Part shown: in pieces, positions 9,257 to 18,158 of the stretch
How the letters are laid out: every line of letters begins with the position of its first letter
How positions within the stretch are numbered: the stretch's first letter is position 1
Assembly: GCA_030066785.1 (NCBI GenBank)
Contig: JASJAZ010000026.1
Location: 1 to 47,925 of the forward strand
DNA from: Desulfobacterales bacterium
GTDB lineage: Bacteria > Desulfobacterota > Desulfobacteria > Desulfobacterales > JASJAZ01
Direction: 5' to 3'
Length of the DNA: 47,925 nucleotides
Notes under the pieces: model-generated
Database searches by the model: none
Seen by the model: only the letters and a program-made list of their open reading frames with translations
What the model was told of the DNA's origin: nothing
Program-made: the position numbers and the translations under genes

Positions 9257-9462
9257 TTTTAACTACAATTATTGTGCCATTTGGGCAATATGAAGATAAC
9301 CATCTGATATGATATAATAATAGCTTAATCCGACAATTAAGAGCAAAAACAAAATAATGAGCATATAATTCCCCATTTTATAATAATTACCATTTATATA
9401 TATGATATCAATAAGTTATATATTGTAGAAAAATTACCCGATTATCGGCAAATATCGCCTTA
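9257..9462. other. AT-rich intergenic region downstream of the sigma-54 activator
   Basis: Contains the small palindrome GTAGTT-TT-AACTAC (9253-9266). It also holds the second arm GATAACCAT (9295-9303) of a 9-base inverted repeat whose first arm is ATGGTTATC at 9186-9194. The rest, to the stop of the activator gene, is very AT-rich. I see no gene. Confidence 0.4.
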
Positions 9463-10863
9463 TTACGGTGCGCGTAACAGTCCAAAGCGCTTCATTTTGT
9501 TAAACAGTGTTTTTCGATCGATACCCAAACTTAGGGATGTTTTCCCCCGATGCCACCTGTTAAAGGAAAGGGCTTCTGAAACAAGCTGCTTTTCAAAAGT
9601 CTCCATCTGGGCTTGCAGCGGCATCCCAGGTTCATAAGAATTTTTGATGTGATTAGGATCGGAAATAAACGGTATACGCATACCGGCACCACCTAATTCG
9701 AGTTGGTTGACTGCACAGTATCGTATAATAACGTTTTGCAGCTCACGCACGTTGCCGGGCCAATCATAATCGAGCATTTTTGCGATCATTTCATCAGATA
9801 GCGGGGTAATATTTTTTTTGGCACCATGCAGATGCAAGAAATGATCAATGAGTAGCGGCAAATCCTCTTTGCGGTCTCTCAAGGGGGGCAAATGAATCGG
9901 AAGGATATGAATGCGGTAATAAAAATCCTCTCGCATCTTATGCTGCTCGATAAGGTCCAATAGATTTCGATTGGTCGCCGCAATGATACGAAAGTTTGAT
10001 TTTCTGAGCTTAGTATCACCTACCGGCGTATAACCGCTGCCTTCAATCACCCGCAGCAATTTGGTCTGCATTGGCAGGCTGATCTCGCCGATTTCGTCTA
10101 AAAAAAGAGAACCCCCATCCGCATACTCAATGTAACCACGCCTCTCTTCAATGGCGCCTGAAAAGGCACCTCTGCGATGTCCGAAAAATTCACTTTCGAT
10201 AAGGTTCTCCGCAATAGCACCACAATGCACCGGCACAAATCTTTTCAAACGCCGGTCGCTGAGGTCATGGATGGCGCTGGCAACAAGTTCTTTACCGGTC
10301 CCCGGTTCACCATATATAATGACTGCTGCATCGGTAGCAGCCGCATTCAGAATTTGTTCATAGATGGTTTGCATTGGCACGCTTTTACCCACGATATTGC
10401 CAAATTTATTACGATGTTTGATGTTGGATCGAAGCAGGAGGTTTTCTTTGCGCAACTTTTCGGCATTTTCGCGCAGATGAATTTCAGACAATTTTTTTTC
10501 ATGAATATCGGTTATCATCGAAAGATGGGCAATCGGAACGCTATCTCTGAAAACCGGTGTATTAACACTTAGATACCACCGCTGATCCCGAGGATCCTGA
10601 ATATCAAAGGCTATATTTTTGCCCTCGAGAACTGAATCTTTAACGCAAAAGGTGCAGGGAGCATCACGCCCATGCAATGCCTTATAACAAGTCTCTTTGC
10701 CAATATCGTGCCCACGTCGTTTGATCAGCTTGGCGTTGATATACTCAATTTTGTAATCGTTTGAACTCACATATATGAGCCCCTCAAATGCTTCGATGAT
10801 GCTCTTTAGTAGCGCCCCGCTTTTCCATGCGCGCTCTATTTTCGGCGTGTCATTTTTCTGCAT
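9463..10863 (-). CDS. Sigma-54-dependent transcriptional activator with Cys-containing PAS domain
   Basis: A 466-residue bacterial enhancer-binding protein. Residues about 17-135 are a PAS domain with a cluster ETCYKALHGRDAPCTFC, three Cys that could sense redox state or carry a cofactor. A short coiled coil follows, then the AAA+ domain: Walker A GEPGTGKE, sigma-54 contact loop GAFSGA (Ser in place of the usual Thr of GAFTGA), Walker B GGSLFLDEIGE, sensor AATNRNL, and DYDWPGNVREL. A Fis-type helix-turn-helix ends the protein (SLGIDRKTLFNKMKRFGL). It is divergent from the hydrogenase/Hdr operon. The 352-base gap between them holds a sigma-54 promoter and repeated half-sites, so it is the likely activator of that operon. 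Confidence 0.93.
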   Translation of the reverse strand: MQKNDTPKIERAWKSGALLKSIIEAFEGLIYVSSNDYKIEYINAKLIKRRGHDIGKETCYKALHGRDAPCTFCVKDSVLEGKNIAFDIQDPRDQRWYLSVNTPVFRDSVPIAHLSMITDIHEKKLSEIHLRENAEKLRKENLLLRSNIKHRNKFGNIVGKSVPMQTIYEQILNAAATDAAVIIYGEPGTGKELVASAIHDLSDRRLKRFVPVHCGAIAENLIESEFFGHRRGAFSGAIEERRGYIEYADGGSLFLDEIGEISLPMQTKLLRVIEGSGYTPVGDTKLRKSNFRIIAATNRNLLDLIEQHKMREDFYYRIHILPIHLPPLRDRKEDLPLLIDHFLHLHGAKKNITPLSDEMIAKMLDYDWPGNVRELQNVIIRYCAVNQLELGGAGMRIPFISDPNHIKNSYEPGMPLQAQMETFEKQLVSEALSFNRWHRGKTSLSLGIDRKTLFNKMKRFGLLRAP

Positions 10864-10967
10864 TGCTTCTCGGTTTCCTTCCCCAATTTTTTAAATGTCC
10901 GACCGTAATTTATGCGGCACAACGATATTTTTATAACATTTCTCTTAACCTGACAAGAAATAATAAG

Positions 10968-10999
10968 GCAAATATTGCCCAATATTTGCAATTATTTGC
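10968..10999. promoter_or_regulatory. Candidate upstream activating sequence: dyad plus third half-site
   Basis: GCAAATATTG-CC-CAATATTTGC (10968-10989) is a perfect 10-bp dyad. It is followed directly by AATTATTTGC (10990-10999), which repeats the ATTTGC half one helical turn (10 bases) further on. It lies about 170 bases upstream of the sigma-54 promoter, a normal distance for enhancer-binding-protein sites, and about 105 bases upstream of the activator gene's own start. Confidence 0.65.
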
Positions 11000-11055
11000 A
11001 TTAAAAATTTTATGTAATTTATTCAATTAGTTATGATGAAATTATAATATATTGA

Positions 11056-11065
11056 GCAAATAATT
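11056..11065. promoter_or_regulatory. Fourth GCAAATA half-site
   Basis: GCAAATAATT is the exact reverse complement of the half-site at 10990-10999 and lies about 90 bases upstream of the sigma-54 promoter. Together with the dyad it gives four copies of GCAAATA(A/T)T in the activator-hydrogenase intergenic region. Confidence 0.55.
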
Positions 11066-11146
11066 CCCTATATACATACAGATGATGCATATCAAAAAAA
11101 CCTAAATATTCAATTGTATCAGTACAATATAGCAATAATAGTCTAA

Positions 11147-11162
11147 TGGCATGTGCATTGCT
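11147..11162 (+). promoter_or_regulatory. Sigma-54 (-24/-12) promoter of the hydrogenase/Hdr operon
   Basis: TGGCATGTGCATTGCT matches the consensus TGGCAC-N5-TTGCW with one change (C to T at position 6). The GG and GC doublets are separated by exactly 10 bases. Transcription would begin near 11173, about 43 bases before the ATG of the maturation protease gene. Confidence 0.75.
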
Positions 11163-11215
11163 ATATGTAATCTCAATTGCCCAATTCGCACAACCAATTT
11201 TGAAAGGAAACCATC

Positions 11216-11929
11216 ATGCTGCGAGCGATCTATCAAAAGCAAAGATTGATTTTTGGTTGTGGCAACCCCCTCTTTGGTGACGATGGCTTCGGTCCTGAGG
11301 TGATTCGGCTACTTGAAAGCGTTTATTATCTGCCGAAGGATGCTGCCTGTTTGGATGTGGGTACGGCTATCCGCGACTTTCTCATCGATATCCTGCTTTT
11401 GGAGCATCAGCCATCCCAAATCATTATCATCGATGCGATGGACCTCCCTGATCTCGTTCCCGGGGAAATCAGGGAAATTAACGTCAAGGACATTCAACCT
11501 GCGAAAATCAGCGACTATTCCCTACACCAGTTCCCGACCGCTAATATGCTGAAGGAAATCTGCTTACACACCGCTATTGACGTTCGCATACTGGTTGCCC
11601 GGCCTGCGGAAATACCCACAAAAGTCAAACCCGGGCTTTCTTCTTCTCTCACGGCCACGGTACCCGAAATGTGTGAGCGCATCATTGAAATCCTTAAGAC
11701 CCCGGCGGTCGAGCCACGACAGCCGCAAAGCAATTCGATCGTCATCCGCGTCGGTCAGTTAGCCAACAAACTGGGGGTGCACCGCAATACGATTACCAAT
11801 TGGATTCGAGATGGCAGGATCAAGGCCCAACCGACCGTTGGACGCAAATATACCATTAAAAAAGCCGAATTTAAAAGATTTTGTCGCCAATCCGGTGTCG
11901 CCGAACACGTTGTACAGGAGTTTATCTGA
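11216..11929 (+). CDS. Hydrogenase maturation protease fused to a C-terminal helix-turn-helix domain
   Basis: A 237-residue protein with ribosome site GAAAGGA before ATG 11216. Residues about 8-160 are an M52 (HycI/HyaD/FrcD-like) endopeptidase: FGCGNPLFGDDGFGPEVIRLLE, LDVGTA, IIIDAMDL, HQFPTANML, and VKPGLSSSLTATVPEMCERIIEIL. Such enzymes remove the C-terminal tail of the [NiFe] large subunit after metal insertion. Residues about 175-237 form a MerR/excisionase-type HTH (RVGQLANKLGVHRNTITNWIRDGRIKAQPTVGRKYTI...EFKRFCRQ). This combination in one chain is unusual and suggests that maturation state feeds back on transcription, though the HTH could also act as a protein-binding module. It is first in the operon, 81 bases before hdrA. 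Confidence 0.88.
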   Translation: MLRAIYQKQRLIFGCGNPLFGDDGFGPEVIRLLESVYYLPKDAACLDVGTAIRDFLIDILLLEHQPSQIIIIDAMDLPDLVPGEIREINVKDIQPAKISDYSLHQFPTANMLKEICLHTAIDVRILVARPAEIPTKVKPGLSSSLTATVPEMCERIIEILKTPAVEPRQPQSNSIVIRVGQLANKLGVHRNTITNWIRDGRIKAQPTVGRKYTIKKAEFKRFCRQSGVAEHVVQEFI

Positions 11930-12010
11930 AACCGAGAAACTCAAGCCAGCTATTGTTCAACCGGTGTCTTTTTGAAGTAAACCCATACATTAACATGAAA
12001 GAAGGTGCAT

Positions 12011-15000
12011 ATGTCTATTGAAGCTATCGGATCTGTGATGGTGGTCGGCGGAGGTATCGCCGGCATCCAGGCCACTCTGGATTTAGCCGAATCAGGCTAT
12101 TTTGTATACATGGTCGAAAAGAGTGCTGGTATCGGCGGCGTCATGGCCCAATTGGACAAAACCTATCCCACCAACGACTGTGCCATGTGAATTATTTCGC
12201 CGAAACTGGTCGAGGTCGGCCGGCACTTAAACGTTGATTTGCTCACCTTTTCAGAAATCGTGGAAGTTTCTGGAGAAGCGGGCAATTTCACCATCAAAAT
12301 CAAGCAAAGCCCGCGTTATATCGATATGGACAAGTGTATTGCCTGTGGGCTCTGTGCAGAAAAATGCCCCAAGAAAGTCGATGACGAATTCAATATGGAG
12401 ATTAACAAGCGCAAGGCGGCCTACATCAAGTACGGTCAGGCGGTTCCGCTGAAGTATGCCATCGACGGTGAACAGTGCATCTACTTAACCCGCGGCAAGT
12501 GCCGGGCCTGTGAGAAGTTTTGTCCCACCGGCGCTATTAATTTTGACGATAAGACACAGATCATGTCCCTCAATGTCGGCGCGGTGATCATGGCACCCGG
12601 CTACAAGCCATTTGATCCGACCCCGCTTGACTTTTACGGAAACGGCCAGATCGCCGACGTGGTCACCAGCCTGGAATACGAACGCCTTTTGTCAGCCAGC
12701 GGCCCCTGCATGGGACACCTTAAGCGCCCTTCGAATAATCGCGAACCGAAAAAAATCGCTTGGCTGCAATGCGTTGGTTCCCGCAGCACCAACCGTTGCG
12801 CTAACTCTTATTGTTCCAGTGTTTGCTGCATGTATGCTATCAAACAAGCACTGGTGACTGCTGAACACTTGACCGGCGACGGATTGCAACAAACCATCTT
12901 TTTTATGGATATTCGCACTCCCGGTAAGGAATTTGAAAAATATTATGTTGATGCCAAAGAAAAGGGCGTCCGCTTTGTAAGGGCCCGGCCCCATTCCATC
13001 GAAGCCGGCCGAAACGGCTCAGGTGTTAGGTTGCAGTACACAACTGAAAGCGGTGCAATGGTTGTGGAAGACTTCGACATGACCATCCTTTCAGTCGGAC
13101 TGGAGATCCCACCGGAATCAAAGCAGCTGGCGGAAATCTTCGATATTGAACTCGATCCTTTTGGCTTTGCCAAAACCGATTATTTTGCGCCCGTCCGGAG
13201 CAACCAACCTGGCGTTTTTGTTACCGGTGCCTTCCAGAGCCCCAAGGCCATTCCACGTTCGGTCACAGAGGCCTCCTCGGCCGCGGCCGAAGCCGCCAAT
13301 CTGCTGAACCAGGCGCGAGGCACCTTGACCCGTGAAAAAACGTATCCGCCGGAAAAGGACATTGCAGCTGAGCATCCCCGAATTGGGGTATTCGTTTGTT
13401 CCTGCGGCATCAACATCGCCGGTGTGGTTGAGGTGGATGCAGTGGCTGAATACGCGCGCTCCTTGCCCAACGTTGAGCTGGTCGAAAACAATTTATTCAC
13501 CTGTTCCGCCGATACCCAGGATTTGATTAACAAAAAAATCCAAGAACATCAGCTCAACCGCATCGTCATTGCCGCCTGCACACCGCGAACCCATGAACCG
13601 CTGTTCCAGGAAACACTAAAAGAGGCTGGTTTGAACGCTTATCTCGTCGAGATGGCCAATATCCGCAACCAAAATTCGTGGGTCCACCAGAAGACACCGG
13701 AAAAAGCCACTGAAAAGGCCAAAAATCAAGTACGCATGGCCGTAGCCAAAGCGTCATTGGTGGTTCCGCTGCAATCGCTCAGTGTTGCGGTCACCCAGAA
13801 AGCCTTGGTCATCGGCGGCGGAATGGCTGGAATGACAGCCGCCCTGACACTGGCGGATCAAAGCTATGAGACGGTCTTGTTGGAAAAAGCGGAGCGTTTG
13901 GGCGGCAATGCCTGGCAACTGAATGAGACCGGCAACGGCCAGCCGATTCGTCCAATGTTAGAGGATTTGATCAAACGGGTGCAATCCAACCAGCGTATTA
14001 AAGTGCATACAAAAGCAAAATTGCTCTCGGCCATGGGATCGGTGGGCAATTTTGTCAGCAAAATTGAAGTCGACGGAAAAACCCGGGCGGTCAATTACGG
14101 GGTAGCTGTGTTGGCCACCGGCGGGAAAGAATCTCAACCGGAGGAATATTTGTACGGACAAGATCCACGGGTGAAGACCCATCTGGAATTTGATGCCGCC
14201 TTGCGGGAAAGATCGGACGAAATCGCTGCGGCCGGCAGTGTCGTGTTCATCCAATGTGTCGGGTCGCGGGAAGAACACCGGCTGTATTGCAGCCGGATCT
14301 GCTGCAGCCACACAATGAAGAGCGCCATCAAACTTAAAGAACTTAAACCGGATATGGATGTGGTGGTCCTTTACCGTGATATTCGGACCTATGGTAAACG
14401 CGAGGATTTATACAAGCAAGCTCGCGAACTTGGTGTACTTTTCATTCGCTTCGATTTGCAAAGTAAACCCCAGGTTCACATAAAAGATGACGACCTGCAA
14501 CTGACTGCATTCGATCCGATTCTGCAGCGTCCCGTCAGCATTACACCTGATTACCTGGTGCTAGCCGCCGCTGTAGAGCCGTCGACCGATCAGCACCTTG
14601 TCGAATTGTTCAAGTGTGGGCAGAACGAAGAAGGTTTTTTAAACGAGGCCCATCCGAAACTGCGACCAGTAGACATGTCGGTGGACGGTCTATTCGTCGC
14701 TGGACTTTGCAACTTCCCCAAACCGATCGACGAATCGATTGCACAGGCCAAGGCGGCGGCTGCCAGGGCCGGGGTGCTATTAGCGCGTGAGGAAATGCAG
14801 CTGGACGCCATTAAATCCTATGTCACGGAAAAATGCGACGGCTGCGCTCTCTGCTTGGATGTGTGTCCCTACCGCGCCATAAAGCTGGAACAATACCAGC
14901 AAGACAACGGCACAAATCACCAGCGCGTCAAAACGGATCCGGCGCTATGCAAGGGCTGCGGGCTTTGTGCGGCCACCTGTCCCAAGGAAGGCGTGCATGT

Positions 15001-15076
15001 CCACGGTTTTACCCTGGAACAATTAAAATCACAGGTGCACGCAGCTATGGCACCGTTGGATTCCGCGGTTCCGTAA
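12011..15076 (+). CDS. hdrA: HdrA-like electron-bifurcating flavoprotein, selenocysteine-containing (Sec60)
   Basis: Read through the in-frame TGA at 12188-12190, the gene encodes 1021 residues; the ORF track splits it into 12005-12190 and 12239-15076. The start is ATG 12011 after GAAGG. The recoded site reads [22 protein letters not shown], where HdrA proteins have Cys. Order: N-terminal FAD/NAD fold ([11 protein letters not shown]), a [4Fe-4S] motif [12 protein letters not shown] near residue 109, CRACEKFCP near 165, and CVGSR...CCMYAIK. A second FAD fold ([13 protein letters not shown] near 601) and a second CVGSREE...CCSHTMK follow. Two C-terminal ferredoxin motifs close the protein ([24 protein letters not shown] near 980-994). 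It is the long, duplicated form of HdrA. In the Mvh-Hdr complex HdrA's flavin splits electrons between ferredoxin and a disulfide acceptor. The five following genes share the strand. Confidence 0.93.
12199..12220 (+). promoter_or_regulatory. SECIS-like hairpin after the hdrA UGA
   Basis: GCCGA-AA-CT-GGTCG-AG-G-TCGGC: a 5-bp lower stem, a small internal loop, 2 bp, then apical loop GGUCG. The loop starts 18 bases after the UGA and resembles the AGGUCU apical loop of E. coli fdhF at about the same distance. Bacterial SelB reads such hairpins inside the coding sequence. Confidence 0.65.
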
Positions 15077-15118
15077 ACTGAATTCATACATTAACGATCA
15101 TTTCAAAGGAGAAGCAAC

Positions 15119-15568
15119 ATGGCAGAACAGTTTGAACCAAGGATCATCGGATTCCTCTGCAACTGGTGCGCTTATGCAGGTGGCGATCTGGCCGGGGTTT
15201 CACGCTTGCAGTATCCCACCAATATGCGGGCCGTGCGGGTGATGTGCTCCGGCATGGTCCATCCGGACCTGGTCGTGGAAGCCTTGAACAGGGGTGCCGA
15301 CGGCGTCATCATCATGGGCTGACACATCGGTGAATGTCATTACCTGGAGGGTAATCACAAAGCGTTATCCCGCGCTGAGGCGATCAGATTGGTGATTGAG
15401 GATATTGGTATCGATCCGCAAAGATTTGCCATTGAGTGGGTATCTTCGGCTGAGGCGTCCCGTTTTGCAGAAGTTGTCACCCGATTTACTGAAGACATCC
15501 GTGCTCTGGGACCGAATCCATTGCCCGATTTAGCTTCAAATCCATTGGAAACCGCGGCGATTAACTAG
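15119..15568 (+). CDS. mvhD: MvhD-like hydrogenase iron-sulfur (delta) subunit, selenocysteine-containing (Sec68)
   Basis: The 149-residue protein is obtained by reading TGA 15320-15322 as selenocysteine; the ORF track stops there at 67 residues and lists no continuation. Around it the sequence is GADGVIIMG-U-HIGECHYLEGNHKA, where the family has GCHxGDCHY. Other expected Cys are present: GFLCNWCAYAGGDLAG and RVMCSGMV. The reading continues in frame to TAG at 15566. MvhD carries an iron-sulfur cluster that links the [NiFe] hydrogenase MvhAG to HdrA. The ribosome site is AAAGGAGAAGCAAC, 42 bases after hdrA. Confidence 0.93.
15335..15359 (+). promoter_or_regulatory. SECIS-like hairpin after the mvhD UGA
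   Basis: ATTACC-TGGAG-GGTAAT is a perfect 6-bp stem with a 5-base loop. It is extended by TGT/ACA below a C-C mismatch. The first loop G is 24 bases after the UGA. Confidence 0.65.
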
Positions 15569-15590
15569 ACTTACTGATAAAGGAGCGAAC

Positions 15591-16910
15591 ATGTCTGAGA
15601 CAGCAGTCAAAATCGGTGGCAACAAACAAAGCCTTTTCATCAATGAGGTGAAAGCACTTCTGCCCGATGGCGGAAACCTCAACCTGTGTTTGACTTGCGG
15701 AGCCTGCTCTTCTGGCTGTCCGGCCACGGGTTTAGAAGGTATGGATCCGCGCAAATTTTTACGCATGGCCGCCATGGGATTGGATGATGAAATAACCAGT
15801 ACACCATGGGTGTGGATGTGCAGTATGTGTACGCGCTGTGTGTATGTTTGCCCGATGAAAATCAATATTCCGCAGCTGGTCTTTTATACCCGTCAGTCAT
15901 GGCCGCGTGAAGAGCGGCCCAAAGGCATTTTGGGCTCCTGCGATATGGCGTTGCGCAACGATACCTGCAGCGCCATGGGCACTACCGAGGAAGACTTTCA
16001 GTTTGTGGTTGAAGACGTGCTGGAAGAATACCGAGAAGCCCAACCCGAATTTACCGCGATGCAGGCGCCGGTAAATAAAAAAGGAGCGCATTATTTTTTA
16101 AACCAGAATTCCAGAGAACCGGTGACCGAGCCGGACGAGATGGTGCCGCTATGGAAAATTATGCATCAGGGCGGCGCTGACTGGACTTATGGCACCAAGG
16201 GCTGGGCAGCAGAAAACTACTGCATGTTTCTGGCAGATGATGAAAAATGGGAGCATATAGTGCGTACCAAAGTCAAGGCGGTGGAGGATTTGGGTTGTAA
16301 CGTCTGGCTTAACACGGAGTGAGGCCACGAACTATTTGCCGTCCGGTTCGGATTGGAAAAATTTAACATTGAGGCCAACTTCGAAATTCAAAGTATCATT
16401 CAACTGTATGCTCAATGGATCAGAGAGGGCAAACTGAAACCCAGCCTGGAATGGAACAAGGATCGCAAGATCAAGTTTACGGTCCAGGATCCCTGTCAGC
16501 TGGTGCGTAAAAGTTTCGGTGATCCGGTGGCCGAAGAGCTACGCTTCGTCGTTAAGGCGGTAGTGGGGGAAGAGAATTTTATTGAGATGTATCCCAACAA
16601 AAGCAACAATTACTGTTGCGGTGGCGGCGGCGGGTTTTTGCAGTCCGGCCATACCGAAGCCCGGCGGGAATACGGCAGGCTCAAAGCGGAGCAAATTTTA
16701 ACCACAGGCGCTAGCTATTGCATTACTCCGTGCCACAATTGCCACGCGCAGATCCACGATTTGAGCGATATTCGTGAGCATGCCTGGGACACGGTACATC
16801 TGTGGACCTTGCTGTGTTTGTCATTGGGAGTGTTAGGACCGAATGAACGGGCCTACTTAGGAGACGATCTAAAAGACGTCCTGGTTTTTCATCCGGAAAC
16901 TGAAATGTAG
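15591..16910 (+). CDS. HdrD/HmcF-like CCG-domain iron-sulfur protein, selenocysteine-containing (Sec244)
   Basis: Reading through TGA 16320-16322 joins two ORF-track entries (15591-16322 and 16353-16910) into 439 residues. The N-terminus has two ferredoxin motifs, CLTCGACSSGCP and CSMCTRCVYVCP. The C-terminal half has the CCG architecture: first module ending NVWLNTE-U-GHELF, where relatives have ECGH; second module DPCQL...NNYCCGGGGGF...CITPCHNCHAQ, intact for a noncubane cluster. The arrangement matches HdrC and HdrB fused in one chain (HdrD, DsrK, HmcF, GlpC relatives), so this is the probable site that reduces the disulfide-type acceptor. No separate hdrB or hdrC is present, which fits. 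The true acceptor (a heterodisulfide, DsrC or another thiol carrier) cannot be read from sequence. Its start lies 22 bases after mvhD. Confidence 0.88.
16339..16356 (+). promoter_or_regulatory. SECIS-like hairpin after the CCG-gene UGA (weaker)
   Basis: CC-G-TCCG-GTT-CGGA-TT-GG can pair as TCCG/CGGA, one G-U pair with a bulged U, then CC/GG, with loop GUU. The loop G lies 24 bases after the UGA, the same distance as in mvhD and the large-subunit gene. Confidence 0.45.
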
Positions 16911-16989
16911 CCAATGGCTTCAGTAAATACTGGCATTGAAGCGCAATCACCCAGACCGATCGCTTTAGTGTCGCGACTGAGGAGGCGAT

Positions 16990-18108
16990 ATGAAAACCTT
17001 TTTCGATTTAATTCAAGAAGTCCAAAAGCCCGGGCTTTGCCATCGCTGTGGCGGTTGCGTAACGTTTTGCACGGCGATCAACTATGGCGCTCTACAACTG
17101 GACGATGACGGCAAGCCCATATATGGCGATATCGATAAGTGTATTGAGTGTGGATTGTGTCACGCCATCTGCCCGGAGATAGATGAACTTGAAGAAGAGA
17201 CTAAAAGCCGGTCGGCCTGGAGTGAACCCATGGGACGGGTGCTTGAAACCACAGTTGCGCGTGCCCGAGAGCAAAGCATTCGTGCGCGAGCCACCGACGG
17301 TGGTGTGGTCACCGCTTTGCTGCTACATCTGTTTGATCGCGGGCGTATCGACGGGGCCATTGTGGCCAAGCAGGTTGGCCCGTTTCAACGACGTCCCTTT
17401 CTGGCAACAACCCGTGAAGATATCATCGCCTCCGCCGGTTTCTTCTTTGACACCTCTCACGGAATGAAAAACTTCAGTGACCTGTATATGACCTATTCGT
17501 CGATTGAGGAGTTTGACCCCATGGTAAAAGAGGGACTCAACCGTGTGGCCCTGGTCGGCACGCCTTGTCAGATCAAATCGGTGCGCCGTATGCAGGTGCT
17601 CGGGTTAGTGCCCTCCGATTCGATTCGGTTTTGCTTGGGGCTCTTCTGTTCCGGAAATTTTATCTTCGGTACAGCTGAACGCCAAAAGCTATCAGCACTG
17701 GGCGAATTTGATTGGGAAGACGTTAGCAAGGTTAATATCAAAGAAGGTTTGAAGATCCATCTGGGTAACAAGATTGTCAAAACAATTGATCTGAAGAAAA
17801 TGGAATCCTTGCGGCGCTATGCTTGCCGCTTTTGTCCAGATTATTCCGCCGAATTTGCCGATGTCTCCTTTGGAGGTATAGGCGCTGACGAAGGCTGGAC
17901 AACGGTTATTGCGCGAACGCCGCAGGGGCGGGCGGCTTTTGCCGATGCCACTGGCGCCGGTGTGCTGGAGCATTTGAGCCATGAGAAAAACCCTCAATTT
18001 GCCCGAAATGCTCTGCATAAAGTCCAGACCTGGTCAGACCGCAAAAAGGAAAGCGCTGAGGTTTTGCGCCGGGAATTGAAACCAAGATCAGTGCGAATCA
18101 AAAATTAA
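16990..18108 (+). CDS. FrhB/FdhB-family iron-sulfur flavoprotein
   Basis: A 372-residue member of the coenzyme F420 hydrogenase/dehydrogenase beta-subunit family. The start follows GAGGAGG. Two ferredoxin motifs come first (CHRCGGCVTFC at residues 17-27; CIECGLCHAICP about 49-60). Family signatures follow: RATDGGVVTALLLHL, LVGTPCQIKSVRRMQ, and C-terminal CRFCPDYSAEFADVSFGGIGADEGW. Family members bind FAD and [4Fe-4S] clusters and exchange electrons with F420, ferredoxin or other partners. Between the HdrD-like gene and the hydrogenase subunits it is probably an extra redox module of the same complex; F420 use in this organism is not implied. An ORF at 16914-17108 overlapping its start is a shadow. 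Confidence 0.9.
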   Translation: MKTFFDLIQEVQKPGLCHRCGGCVTFCTAINYGALQLDDDGKPIYGDIDKCIECGLCHAICPEIDELEEETKSRSAWSEPMGRVLETTVARAREQSIRARATDGGVVTALLLHLFDRGRIDGAIVAKQVGPFQRRPFLATTREDIIASAGFFFDTSHGMKNFSDLYMTYSSIEEFDPMVKEGLNRVALVGTPCQIKSVRRMQVLGLVPSDSIRFCLGLFCSGNFIFGTAERQKLSALGEFDWEDVSKVNIKEGLKIHLGNKIVKTIDLKKMESLRRYACRFCPDYSAEFADVSFGGIGADEGWTTVIARTPQGRAAFADATGAGVLEHLSHEKNPQFARNALHKVQTWSDRKKESAEVLRRELKPRSVRIKN

Positions 18109-18158
18109 TGTCTAAACTGCATCGACCAAACCGTGATGCACTACAGGAGTGATAAGCC

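Noticed and set aside
12005-12190. Short 61-residue ORF read as a broken hdrA (pseudogene)
   Set aside because: The TGA is at a conserved Cys codon, the frame continues without shift, and a SECIS-like hairpin follows; recoding explains it better than decay.
16914-17108. 64-residue plus-strand ORF before the FrhB-like gene
   Set aside because: It overlaps the FrhB-like start in another frame, lacks a ribosome site and has no motif.
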